DNA of 64,000 nt, taken from the NCBI GenBank assembly GCA_024235255.1, contig JACKMT010000002.1, positions 372,001 through 436,000 of the forward strand, written 5' to 3'. Source of the stretch: Chromatiaceae bacterium. Its GTDB lineage: Bacteria; Pseudomonadota; Gammaproteobacteria; Chromatiales; Chromatiaceae. The notes under the pieces are model-generated. The model searched no databases. It saw only the letters and a program-made list of their open reading frames with translations, and was not told where the DNA came from. Position numbers and translations under genes: made by a program. This document shows, one piece after another, positions 19,201 to 26,177 of this stretch (the first letter of the stretch is position 1; the number at the start of each line of letters is the position of its first letter).

Positions 19201-19904
19201 AGCAAAGAGGGGACCTTCTTTTCCCAGCTCTTTACATCGGGCAGATAGTCTTCGCGAAATGACAGCACGACACGGTAATTTTGGGACAGCAGATCCAGTT
19301 GGGATCTCCGCTCAACAGCAGCAGCGCCTGCCAGTTCCGCAGGCATGCGATTTTCCACCAGGGCAGCAAGATCATCGAATGCTTGCGCGATTCGATCCGT
19401 AATGCTGCCGCTTTGGGAGAACAGTTCTTCGAACTGATCGAGCACCAGCAGCGGCGTCAGGAGGAAGTTATCTTTGCTCCAGATCTCTAAGTTGCGCCGA
19501 TGAAGGTATTCCCACAGTCCTTCTCCGCTGTTTCGTGCCGGACCCTCCGCCCCCACGTTATCCATTGCTTGTCTCAGCTTTTCGGCGATCTGTTCAAGCA
19601 GGCTGTAAGCCGCCTCAGCCGAGAAATCGAGACGGCAGTAGACAAGTAGATAGGCAGGATCACGGTGATCTCGGAGCAGGGAAAATAGGCCCGCCCGCAA
19701 CAGTGAGCTCTTGCCCAACCCCGACTTGCCGTATAACACCGTCAGCGGATTCAAACGGATGAGGCGCAGCAGCTCGGCTGCCTCGCTCTTGCGCCCATAG
19801 AAGAAATCGCAGGATCTCTCCTCGTAGGACAACAAGCATGGCCAGGGGTGTTCTGCATCGAGCTGATACCTCTCCCCAGAGCCTGGCGAGGCTTCACTCT
19901 TCAT
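16263..19904 (-). CDS. STAND-type NTPase with one transmembrane helix and about 14 WD40-like repeats
   Basis: This 1213-aa protein combines an N-terminal STAND P-loop NTPase with a C-terminal WD40 sensor region. Walker A is GKSGLGKS (59-66), Walker B LLVLDQFEELF (152-162), an Arg-containing sensor VVLSFREDYLPDV (212-224), and a winged-helix end motif FRIELIHDCLVPIV (398-411). A basic, charged helix leads into one membrane segment (about 446-464, SWLTASLALMGICLGVALW). Roughly 14 WD-like repeats follow (about 535-1175), enough for two seven-bladed propellers, then a Cys-containing tail. Start ATG at 19904 lies inside the 3' end of the upstream SIR2-TIR gene (11-bp overlap), so the two are coupled. 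Family knowledge suggests ligand sensing by the propellers driving NTP-dependent oligomerisation. An anti-phage or other conflict role is inference; a non-defence regulatory role is possible. Confidence 0.88.
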   Translation of the reverse strand: MKSEASPGSGERYQLDAEHPWPCLLSYEERSCDFFYGRKSEAAELLRLIRLNPLTVLYGKSGLGKSSLLRAGLFSLLRDHRDPAYLLVYCRLDFSAEAAYSLLEQIAEKLRQAMDNVGAEGPARNSGEGLWEYLHRRNLEIWSKDNFLLTPLLVLDQFEELFSQSGSITDRIAQAFDDLAALVENRMPAELAGAAAVERRSQLDLLSQNYRVVLSFREDYLPDVKSWEKKVPSLLRNNYLRLEPLTRQSAIDAVERAGAAVLEAGVAPSIVDFVGKLDPDTEPTEVDRAVIEPALLSLFCCRLNLRRGDRRIDRDLVMTSGENILDQFYRETLVAEDVKGPPDVARFIESYLVQGDRFRGLFPKAEALKENFLTTKQLDALTGDKHRLLRVVEYAGTFRIELIHDCLVPIVCRARDDRKHLEKQVELERKARNAEAQAIEKQKRISWLTASLALMGICLGVALWQWHEADLASKRAMANSAIGGSYAVRRNGDPDLSSLLALQALSLGSSLKDRQIMDRAEDQLRRALDTRLLRSFPHRADVNAVTFSPDGRQLATASGKTLRIWNVDTGEEALVGRMMSHRGKVEDIAFIADNTLVAGDDQGYLRLWDLNSGAEKPLTDTMRHAPAISALAAGSGNLLASATPRKGEIILWDAARGGRLGPPFGQDGEHRRWIYDLALSADGKLAAADVESGRTTVWEIGTLESTEPPVELFTLNDWKHGSASTVRRIGMPEERSVGMKVNSVAFSRDGKLLATGDRYLSANLWDGVTGMHLGALLGHRAPVRDVAFNQDASRLATASEDGTAAIWDTANQRQLFSLIGHDKEVLGVDFSPKGQRLATAGGKDQTAKVWNVEAHTGGIRAVAFSPDNRYLATASDDNSIRVWDVESRELVAKLIGHQGPVQQVVFDPNGRHLASASDDKTVRIWNWSKEGETEESPLQYPPDEVFGVDKIYDVAYSRDGKWLAAASANYNALLWSASNGEFEFTGRHDGMVWAVDISPDGGYLASAGNDGLLKLWEIPSGRLAACATGPKDSRGKPYGLRWFLDVNFSPDGKRLVMATGQGSVYVVDEWRSQLGRKRTETTGNGVLCEGGEWLEARYLPLQDKAITSAKFSADGNSLITTGRRYQVTIQDANSGKEQRRVGVHMGAKANDVAISPNKFWIATGSENGSFHISPLQTDELKRAVCDRLSRKRLKKSECQEYLGSQECLPPVCN

Positions 19905-21285
19905 GAGATCTACGGGCCTCCCGCACCAGTTTCCGGAGTTTGGCCGTCACCCGCTCATCGGGTACACCTTCAGGCGCATGGCCGAAGTCCAGTTGAGCCC
20001 AGTCTCCGTCCCTCACCGGTTTAGCACGGTATCGTTCGGGCGCAAATTCCGGATCGACGATGATCGGAATAATGAAGTCGTCGTAGTTAATTTGTTTTTT
20101 TCGCGCGTTGGCTGCTTGCCACTCTTCGAATACGAAGGCTTCATCGCGCTCGTTCGCTGCCTCCGAGAGCAGAGGTAAGAAATAGCGGCAGCTTCGGATA
20201 CCGTCGAGGATATGTTGACGGAAGTCCTGACCAGGTTCGATTGTGTGACGATCGAACCACATCTCCCCGGCGCGGACGCCTAAGTCGAGCAAGGCGCGAT
20301 AAAGCGATTCCGCCCGTGGCAGGTCGGTCCTGCGCGAGTAGCTGATAAAAAACATTGTGCCCGACGGCACCTGCTTCCTATCACGCCCGGCGTCCCTGCC
20401 TTGTTCCAGATTGCGTTCCTCTTTCCAACGGCGGTGCAACTCCGACACAAACTCCACGGGAGGGATATCCGAGAGGATCTCCGTCTCCTTGCTGTAGCGC
20501 TCCAAGAACAGGGTAAGGCTTTCGGTTGGCTGAAGCTGATCAATCAGCAACTCTCGCCTGGTACTCTCCTCAGAGAGCCGACTGGGGCTCGTGGCGCGCA
20601 AGAAAAAACGGCCGAGCCAATCCGGAAAGTTACAGCCGATCAACAGCAAGTAGCGCTGCTGCAGCGCCTCGAGAAAGGTCGTCACCCGGCTAATCCCGGC
20701 GATCACATTGTATGCGTATTCCAGATTGTCCTCGTCATGGATCGCAAACATCGGTGCGGGACGCGATTTGCCAAACAGATAGAGGAGGTGCGTCTCCTCT
20801 CCCAGGCGCTCAGCCCAGTTATTGGGAAGGTCGGTTACCTCAGAACTGGGTAGCGCGGGCGAATGGATGATTTCATTGACCGCACAGCGCCGCCGCAGGC
20901 TGCGCGCGATCAGATCATCCGGCATCAGGGTCACAAACAGGTGAAAATCGGCGATTTCGGTCAGCTGGCGAATTGGTTCTGGAATTGCGTAGTTGCTTTC
21001 CCGCAAAATCTTGTTGATTGCATAGTCCACATCCGCATAGAGGTCCTGCAGCTTAGGTCTATCCTTATCTTTGGCAAGCAGGCAGGAAACCGCCTCGTTC
21101 AATTCACGGAAGGGCGGCAACGGCTCTTCAATCACCAGATCGTAGGATGATAAAAGCGCCTCGGCGACCCGGCCCTGCAACGAAGTTTGACCATCTGGTT
21201 CAAGCATCAATCTGGGACCGACGACTGGGACAACGAGTCCGTCCCGAATCCGGTCGAGAAGCCTCCTCCAGGTAGCCTCATTCAT
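19894..21285 (-). CDS. SIR2-like / TIR two-domain protein, candidate effector
   Basis: This 463-aa protein has an N-terminal SIR2-like region (about 8-280): RDGLVVPVVGPRL at the nucleotide-loop position and YLLLIGCNFPDWLGRFFLR (212-230) typical of SIR2-like conflict proteins. A charged linker (285-308) follows, then a TIR domain (about 311-455) with FFISYSRRTD (312-321), WFDRHTIEPG, CRYFLPLLS and the Glu-bearing FVFEEWQAA (384-392), where the NADase Glu of TIR enzymes is expected. In the SIR2 part, the usual TTN-D segment reads TLMPDD (119-124) and the usual His-Gly reads FG (171-172), so that domain may be catalytically dead. It is first in the operon; the STAND/WD40 gene overlaps its end by 11 bp. 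NAD cleavage and defence are inferred. Confidence 0.85.
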   Translation of the reverse strand: MNEATWRRLLDRIRDGLVVPVVGPRLMLEPDGQTSLQGRVAEALLSSYDLVIEEPLPPFRELNEAVSCLLAKDKDRPKLQDLYADVDYAINKILRESNYAIPEPIRQLTEIADFHLFVTLMPDDLIARSLRRRCAVNEIIHSPALPSSEVTDLPNNWAERLGEETHLLYLFGKSRPAPMFAIHDEDNLEYAYNVIAGISRVTTFLEALQQRYLLLIGCNFPDWLGRFFLRATSPSRLSEESTRRELLIDQLQPTESLTLFLERYSKETEILSDIPPVEFVSELHRRWKEERNLEQGRDAGRDRKQVPSGTMFFISYSRRTDLPRAESLYRALLDLGVRAGEMWFDRHTIEPGQDFRQHILDGIRSCRYFLPLLSEAANERDEAFVFEEWQAANARKKQINYDDFIIPIIVDPEFAPERYRAKPVRDGDWAQLDFGHAPEGVPDERVTAKLRKLVREARRSHEE

Positions 21286-21498
21286 ACTTCCGTTCCCAAC
21301 GTCTCGCTACGCTATTCCCATTTCACCATATCATCAGGTGTAACTCCATCAGCGACAACAAGCAATCGATCCGTACTGCTCCCCGGGAGTGCGTTCTACG
21401 CAAAAATACCGGCACAACAACATTACCCATCATCTCTCAGTGAGTTTCCGGTACTCATGTACTGAAGCGTGGTATAACCCAGCCGTAGTATTCATCGG
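21286..21498. other. Upstream region of the SIR2-TIR/STAND operon
   Basis: These 213 bp between the SIR2-TIR start and the duplicated pdxA tail should contain the operon promoter, reading leftward. No clear -35/-10 pair or operator was recognised. A GGAACGGAAG purine stretch precedes the ATG and could act as the ribosome binding site. No gene is visible. Confidence 0.35.
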
Positions 21499-21527
21499 AT
21501 TGAAGATGTGAAGGAACCGGCAATGGG

Positions 21528-21590
21528 GGCCAAGCCGCGATCGCAAGCATGGCAGTGGCAATCAACAACGCATGGGAGCTATGCTTCTGA
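21528..21590 (+). pseudogene. pdxA: Remnant of the pdxA 3' end
   Basis: Read in the pdxA frame this encodes GQAAIASMAVAINNAWELCF followed by TGA (21588-21590). The true pdxA ends GQAAIGSMTAAINSAWELCS. Sixteen of 20 residues are identical. There is no upstream reading frame for the rest of PdxA, so it is a tail-only remnant. Many differences are third-base changes, suggesting the copies diverged as homologous alleles and not by random decay. Confidence 0.85.
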
Positions 21591-21597
21591 CACGGAT

Positions 21598-21621
21598 AAA
21601 AAAAGCCCGGTCAGACCGGGC
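21598..21621 (-). terminator. Intrinsic terminator for the DsrC-like gene
   Basis: Read on the minus strand there is a perfect 8-bp GC-rich stem (GCCCGGTC at 21605-21612 pairing with GACCGGGC at 21614-21621) followed by seven T (A-run 21598-21604). It lies about 39 bp after the stop of the DsrC-like gene. The equivalent hairpin in repeat copy 1 is degraded. Confidence 0.75.
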
Positions 21622-21659
21622 GAAGGGAGGTGAAAATTTTACTGGAGAGAGGTGCTGAA

Positions 21660-22013
21660 TCAGCCCATATGGGCCTTGACCTCTTCTCCTGGATTTGGCA
21701 GCCCGGCAATGCGCCAGACTTCCAGGCAGCTGCCGAACAAGCGCTTTATATCTTGCCTGCTCAAGGCACTGTTGCGGCAGACACTGCGCATCGGTGGGAT
21801 CGCACCTAAGCGTAAGTAGCGATCACGCAGAAAGTGCAAAATTTCCCAATGCTTCTGTTGCAACGGTCCGATGCCCCTGGTCGCAGCGATATGGTAGCCC
21901 GTCTGTTCAGACCAGAGCGTTGGATCGACAAGAAAACCATCCTCATCGAATAACAGAGCACTCTCTTTGTGACTTGCTCTAGCTCCCAGCCCAGCTGTTA
22001 CATTGCCCGACAT
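21660..22013 (-). CDS. DsrC/TusE-family protein lacking both redox cysteines
   Basis: This 117-aa protein matches the DsrC/TusE fold: FDEDGFLVDPTLWSEQTG near the N-terminus, HWEILHFLRDRYLRLGAIPPMR in the middle, and a C-terminal arm RIAGLPNPGEEV. Canonical DsrC ends in an arm with two Cys (AC..AGLP.PTGCV). Here the positions are Trp100 and Glu111, and five extra residues follow, so persulfide transfer is not possible by the known mechanism. Cysteine-less DsrC homologues have been proposed to be regulatory; that role is inference here. It is divergent from cysB across a 161-bp AT-rich gap. Cys79 and Cys96 are not at the canonical positions. Confidence 0.8.
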   Translation of the reverse strand: MSGNVTAGLGARASHKESALLFDEDGFLVDPTLWSEQTGYHIAATRGIGPLQQKHWEILHFLRDRYLRLGAIPPMRSVCRNSALSRQDIKRLFGSCLEVWRIAGLPNPGEEVKAHMG

Positions 22014-22174
22014 TCATTACCCTTTATTCAAGCTCGCCACGCCAGTCAATCAGGGTGACGAAATTGATATTGGCTGAGACTTTAGTTTATTTACATCAAC
22101 GAATAAAATATTTTTTTGATCTATAGATATATTTGATTAGCATAGTCGGACTCATTTCCCTTAATTGCTCAGTC
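22014..22174. promoter_or_regulatory. AT-rich divergent promoter region, dsrC-like / cysB
   Basis: These 161 bp separate divergently transcribed genes and are strikingly AT-rich between about 22078 and 22140 (runs such as AAAATATTTTTTTGAT). Promoters for both directions must lie here. Because LysR-type regulators usually bind their own divergent intergenic region, CysB control of the DsrC-like gene is plausible. No specific operator was identified. Confidence 0.5.
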
Positions 22175-23149
22175 ATGAAATTACAACAACTTAAATTCCT
22201 GCTTGCGGTTGCTCAGAGCGACCTCAATATCACCGCTGCCGCTGAACGGCTGTTTACCTCCCAGCCGGGGATCAGCAAGCAGATTCGCCTGTTGGAGGAG
22301 GAGCTGGGGGTGAGGATCTTCGAGCGTAGCGGCCGTCAGTTATCCTCCATCACACCCGCGGGTAAAGCCATCATCGGCAGGGTGGAAAAAGTGCTAGATG
22401 ACGTTGACGCGATCCGGGATGCCGCAAGACAGTTCAGTTCACCTGACAATGGCAGTCTATCGATTGCCACAACCCATACCCAGGCGCGCTACGTATTGCC
22501 GCCGGTGATCAAAGCCTTTCGCAGCCTCTATCCCGGTGTACAGCTGCAGATGCATCAAGGCAATCCAGTCCAGATATCGGAAATGGCGGCCAGCGGTGCC
22601 GTTGACTTCGCGATTGCAACTGAGGCTACCGCAGACTTCGGCAACCTAGTAATGATGCCCTGCTACTATTGGAACCGCGCGATCATCACCCCCTGCGGCC
22701 ACCCGCTGCAAAAGATGAAATCGCTGACGCTGGAATCGCTGGCGGAGTATCCGATTGTCACCTACGTATTTGGATTCACCGGCCGCGCCCAGCTGGATCG
22801 GGAGTTCAAGAAAAGGGGGCTTGCACCCCAGATGGTGCTAACTGCAACCGATGCCGATGTGATAAAGACCTATGTCAAATTGGGACTTGGCGTTGGGATA
22901 GTTGCCCGCATGGCTTTCGACGAAGAGATTGATACCACGCTGTGTGCGCTGGATGCCAGCAACCTGTTTCCCCACAGCATCACCCGCCTGGGCTTTAGGC
23001 CAAGCCTCTTTCTTTATAATTACCATTACGAATTTATCCGGTTGTTTGCCCGTCATCTGACTCGGGAAACTGTGGATGCTGCCGTCGCGGCCACTTCTGA
23101 ACAAGAGCGTGATTTACTCTTTAAAGATCTTAAACTAACTGAATTATAA
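22175..23149 (+). CDS. cysB: LysR-family transcriptional regulator CysB
   Basis: CysB activates sulfate-assimilation genes with N-acetylserine as inducer. The 324-aa length equals E. coli CysB when the ATG at 22175 is used; an upstream in-frame extension lacks similarity. The N-terminal helix-turn-helix (NITAAAERLFTSQPGISKQI) and the sulfate-pocket segment TTHTQARYVLP near residue 100 are conserved, as is VTYVFGFTGR. It is divergent from the DsrC-like gene, which suggests a link between sulfur assimilation control and the sulfur-relay homologue. Confidence 0.93.
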   Translation: MKLQQLKFLLAVAQSDLNITAAAERLFTSQPGISKQIRLLEEELGVRIFERSGRQLSSITPAGKAIIGRVEKVLDDVDAIRDAARQFSSPDNGSLSIATTHTQARYVLPPVIKAFRSLYPGVQLQMHQGNPVQISEMAASGAVDFAIATEATADFGNLVMMPCYYWNRAIITPCGHPLQKMKSLTLESLAEYPIVTYVFGFTGRAQLDREFKKRGLAPQMVLTATDADVIKTYVKLGLGVGIVARMAFDEEIDTTLCALDASNLFPHSITRLGFRPSLFLYNYHYEFIRLFARHLTRETVDAAVAATSEQERDLLFKDLKLTEL

Positions 23150-23244
23150 TAAATCGGCTCTCTTCCCCCTCACCTGACAGAGAGTAATGCCGGAAATAAA
23201 GGGTACCGTGATTTTGCGCACTACTCCCGCGCGAGCCCGGCACT

Positions 23245-24198
23245 TTAATCTGACTTCTCAAGCCGAGCCAGAATCTGCTGCTTGACTTTGAGCGCCACAA
23301 CCAGCGCTGCCTGCCCTACCCGACCATCGACCAGCGGCGGATTACCACTACGGACACTATCAACAAATGCCGCAATTTCTGCATCCAGGGGTTTGACCGG
23401 TTTGACATTCACCCTTGCTACCACCACCTCGGGCCACTTCTCTCCCGGATTAGCTCTCGGGTATGCGGTATCGATCCGCTGGTCGATAAAGTCGAGCGAC
23501 TCATAGCGATTCTTTTCGAAGACACGAATACGGCGCATGGTTTTCTCAGATACCCGACTGGCGATGACATTCGCCACCGTACCGTTGGCAAACTCCAGCC
23601 GGGCATTTGCTATATCCACATGAGATGTGAGTACCGGCGTGCCGACAGCAGAAATTGCGCTGATATCGGATTTCACCAGCGAGAGAATGATATCGATATC
23701 ATGGATCATGAGATCTGAAACCACATCCACGTCGGTGGCGCGGTCAGTGAAGCCGCTCATCCGGTGAGCCTCGATGAATCTCGGTTTCGAGATACGTTCG
23801 GCTAACGCCATCACACCGGCATTGAAACGCTCGAGGTGGCCAATCTGTAAAATGACGCCGGCCTCATCCGCCAGCCGCACAATCTCTTCGCCCTCCTCCA
23901 AAGTCGAGGCGATGGGTTTCTCGAGCAGCATATGGATACCAGCCCTGAGCAGCGGACGCGCTTCCTGCAAGTGGGCGGAAGTCGGAACGACCACACTGAC
24001 GGCATCAACCTGGCCCGGTAAAGCCTCGCTGCTGCTGAGAACCCGGCAGCCCGCTTCGGCTGCCACCTTTGCCGCCGAAGCGGGATCGATATCCACCACG
24101 CCCACCAGTTCGACTTCCGGCATGCGAGAGTAAATCAGGGCATGAAACCGCCCCAGGTATCCAACGCCAACAACAGCAACCCGAAGAGTTTTTGCCAT
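23245..24198 (-). CDS. Gfo/Idh/MocA-family NAD(P)-dependent oxidoreductase
   Basis: This 317-aa protein has an N-terminal Rossmann fold (VAVVGVGYLGRFHA), the family EKPIA motif near residue 95, and a C-terminal domain with SDLMIHDIDIIL carrying the catalytic-type His. Proteins of this subgroup often sit in lipid A gene clusters and some oxidise UDP-GlcNAc at C3, but no partner aminotransferase is nearby, so the substrate is unassigned. ATG 24198 was chosen over an upstream TTG at 24213 because the Rossmann strand follows it directly. A 55-aa membrane protein gene lies 87 bp upstream on the same strand. Confidence 0.85.
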   Translation of the reverse strand: MAKTLRVAVVGVGYLGRFHALIYSRMPEVELVGVVDIDPASAAKVAAEAGCRVLSSSEALPGQVDAVSVVVPTSAHLQEARPLLRAGIHMLLEKPIASTLEEGEEIVRLADEAGVILQIGHLERFNAGVMALAERISKPRFIEAHRMSGFTDRATDVDVVSDLMIHDIDIILSLVKSDISAISAVGTPVLTSHVDIANARLEFANGTVANVIASRVSEKTMRRIRVFEKNRYESLDFIDQRIDTAYPRANPGEKWPEVVVARVNVKPVKPLDAEIAAFVDSVRSGNPPLVDGRVGQAALVVALKVKQQILARLEKSD

Positions 24199-24285
24199 GA
24201 ACCATCCACTCAAGTGTTAGGGATAATCAGGGTGATACAGGCAGAGATTTGCGCGTTGTGCGACAGGATATAATCCTGGTTCAGG

Positions 24286-24453
24286 TCAGCGCTTCAACTT
24301 GGTAGCGATAATCTCTGTTGGTGAGTCCGATGATGTCGACGAAAGTGCATGCACATGCAGTGTCAGAGTGGCTGCTGTAGCCAGTCCGACCAAAGCAAAG
24401 ATAACCAACAGAAAATCGAGTTTTCTATGTTTTCGGTTACCCCTGTTATACAT
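24286..24453 (-). CDS. Small single-TM membrane protein, 55 aa
   Basis: The frame encodes 55 residues: a very basic start (MYNRGNRKHRKLD), one hydrophobic helix (FLLVIFALVGLATAATLTL) and a short Ser/Thr-rich polar tail. A good ribosome binding site (GGAAGGA, 8 nt before ATG) and a perfect TATAAT on the same strand (24519-24524) about 65 nt upstream support expression. Positive-inside rules predict the N-terminus in the cytoplasm. No family was recognised. Confidence 0.6.
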   Translation of the reverse strand: MYNRGNRKHRKLDFLLVIFALVGLATAATLTLHVHALSSTSSDSPTEIIATKLKR

Positions 24454-24572
24454 ATTTCAAATCCTTCCCAGTCCTGAACAACCCTTCCAACTCTGCAAGG
24501 GACGATAACATTTCCGTTATTATAATCTGATCCAGAATCTTTGTTGTAGCCCTTCCTAAACTTCTTAGCCGG

Positions 24573-25025
24573 CTAATCTCCGCCGCCCTCGGAGGCGCCC
24601 GCCTGTTCCAGCATGGCTATCACGGCAGCATTGTTCACTGCTTTTGCCCGATCCAATGCACTGCGCCCACCCTTGTTTTTTAGACTGACATCGGCGCCTG
24701 CTGCCAACAACGATTGGACAACCAACAGATGCCCTCTGGCAGAAGCCTCCATCAAAGCGGAGTTACCCTGCTCATCGACTGCATTCACATCGGCTCCGGC
24801 ACCGAGCAGGGCAATCAGCGTACGCTGATTACCGTTGAATGCAGCCATTACCAGCACTGGTCGACCTGCACTGTTTTTGGCATTGACATCTGCACCATCA
24901 GCCAGTAAGTCCTCGACCTGATAGACGCGTCCCGCTGCCGCCGCGGCCGCCAGCTGCTGAGCACTCTGTGCAGTCGCCGCCAGGCTCGATGCCAAAAGTA
25001 AAAATACAACCATAAATCGCAGCAT
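24573..25025 (-). CDS. Secreted ankyrin-repeat protein
   Basis: This 150-aa protein has a signal peptide (MLRFMVVFLLLASSLAATAQ) and then three to four ankyrin repeats (about 23-142), recognisable from LLADGADVNAKNSAGRPVL, LLGAGADVNAVDEQGNSAL and LLAAGADVSLKNKGGRSAL. Predicted periplasmic location; ankyrin repeats bind other proteins. Partner and role are unknown. Confidence 0.85.
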   Translation of the reverse strand: MLRFMVVFLLLASSLAATAQSAQQLAAAAAAGRVYQVEDLLADGADVNAKNSAGRPVLVMAAFNGNQRTLIALLGAGADVNAVDEQGNSALMEASARGHLLVVQSLLAAGADVSLKNKGGRSALDRAKAVNNAAVIAMLEQAGASEGGGD

Positions 25026-25195
25026 AGGTTCCTCAAGCTGAATACGCCTCTCAGTATCTATTCAGCGGCTATTCGTTCCTAAACTTAAGTTGCATCGCAG
25101 CAATAGACAAATTAATGACTCTGCTCGTTAACCCTGGTGGCTATCCAGCTTTTACTGCACAATATACCCAACAGAGACACAAACACCGGGTAACC

Positions 25196-25564
25196 ATGAA
25201 TCGAATCAGTGTGAATGTAACGACGGCTTACGTGGAGTCGCAATCCTCCCCGGAAGAGAGTCACTTTGTTTTTACCTACTCGATCAGTATAAAAAATACG
25301 GGTTCGGCAGCCGCTCGGCTGCTGAATCGCCACTGGATTATTACCGATGCCAACGGTAAAGTTCAGGAGGTGGTCGGAGAAGGGGTAGTAGGCGAACAGC
25401 CACTGCTTCAACCGGGAGAGGATTTTCACTACACCAGCGGGACATCCCTGGAAACACCGGTGGGCAGCATGTATGGCAGTTACCAGATGCGCGCTGAAAA
25501 CGGCGACCACTTTGACGCACCCATAGCACCATTCACCCTGGCCATTCCCAGATCGCTCAATTGA
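25196..25564 (+). CDS. apaG: Co2+/Mg2+ efflux-associated protein ApaG
   Basis: The 122-aa protein has the ApaG fibronectin-III-like fold: FVFTYSISIKNTGSAAARLL, HWIITDANGKVQEVVGEGVVGEQP, and the Gly-rich end GSMYGSYQM. ATG 25196 gives the family length; the frame is open further upstream but without similarity. In E. coli apaG precedes apaH in the surA-pdxA-ksgA-apaGH operon; here one membrane-protein gene separates them and ksgA is missing. Confidence 0.93.
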   Translation: MNRISVNVTTAYVESQSSPEESHFVFTYSISIKNTGSAAARLLNRHWIITDANGKVQEVVGEGVVGEQPLLQPGEDFHYTSGTSLETPVGSMYGSYQMRAENGDHFDAPIAPFTLAIPRSLN

Positions 25565-26169
25565 TCCAGCGGCGGCTGCTACTGGCAGCTGTTTCACTGT
25601 TTCTGCTGATCAGCGGCATCGACCCTGTCGCTGACCGCTACACTTGGTTTCTGGAAACACTCCCGGTTATGATCGGTCTGGTGCTTCTGATCATAACCAG
25701 CCACAGATTCCCGCTAACCCAGCTGCTCTATTACCTGCTGGCATTGCATGCGATCATACTGATTGTAGGTGGTTACTACACTTATGCTGAAGTGCCGCTA
25801 TTCAATTGGTTGCGCGATAGCCTGGAACTGTCACGCAACCACTACGACAGAGTGGGCCATTTGGCTCAGGGATTTATTCCAGCAATTCTCGTCAGAGAGA
25901 TTCTGCTGCGTTTGTCACCGCTCAGCAGAGGCGGGTGGTTGTATCTGATAACCAGCTGCATCTGCCTCGCCTTCTCGGCGTTTTATGAGATGCTGGAGTG
26001 GTGGACGGCTCTAATCAGCGGTGACGCCGCACAAGCGTTCCTGGGTACTCAGGGCGACAACTGGGATACCCAGTGGGATATGTTCCTGGCACTGATCGGG
26101 GCCGTCTGCGCGCAGCTGACCCTGAGTCAATTTCATGATAGACAGATAGCGAATCTGACCAATAAATAA
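25561..26169 (+). CDS. DUF2238 family inner-membrane protein
   Basis: This 202-aa protein has about five to six hydrophobic helices and the DUF2238 hallmarks RNHYDRVGHLAQGFIPAILVRE and FYEMLEWWTAL with GDNWDTQWDMFLALIGA near the end (conserved charged residues inside helices). The start is TTG at 25561, overlapping the apaG stop (TTGA), which implies translational coupling. Function is unknown; the conserved His/Asp/Glu could bind a ligand or metal. Confidence 0.85.
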   Translation: MIQRRLLLAAVSLFLLISGIDPVADRYTWFLETLPVMIGLVLLIITSHRFPLTQLLYYLLALHAIILIVGGYYTYAEVPLFNWLRDSLELSRNHYDRVGHLAQGFIPAILVREILLRLSPLSRGGWLYLITSCICLAFSAFYEMLEWWTALISGDAAQAFLGTQGDNWDTQWDMFLALIGAVCAQLTLSQFHDRQIANLTNK

Positions 26170-26177
26170 CTGAAACT

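Larger units (their letters stand above)
21499..21651. repeat. Direct repeat, copy 2: duplicated pdxA 3' end plus terminator
   Basis: This is the second copy of 16023-16162, in the same orientation, about 5.5 kb away and on the far side of the SIR2-TIR/STAND pair. Similarity starts weakly at ATTGA (21499) and AGGAACCGG (21512). After a 7-bp insertion it is strong from 21528 to 21650, with about 15 scattered differences. It ends 9 bp short of the stop codon of the minus-strand DsrC-like gene, so this copy probably marks the ancestral pdxA/dsrC-like junction. Confidence 0.9.

Noticed and set aside
16104..21659. Possible transposon or prophage carrying the module
   Set aside because: No transposase, integrase, terminal inverted repeats or phage genes are visible; only the pdxA-tail direct repeat supports insertion.
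24299..24508. 69-codon plus-strand frame between the oxidoreductase and ankyrin genes
   Set aside because: It overlaps antisense to the better supported 55-aa membrane protein and lacks a ribosome site.
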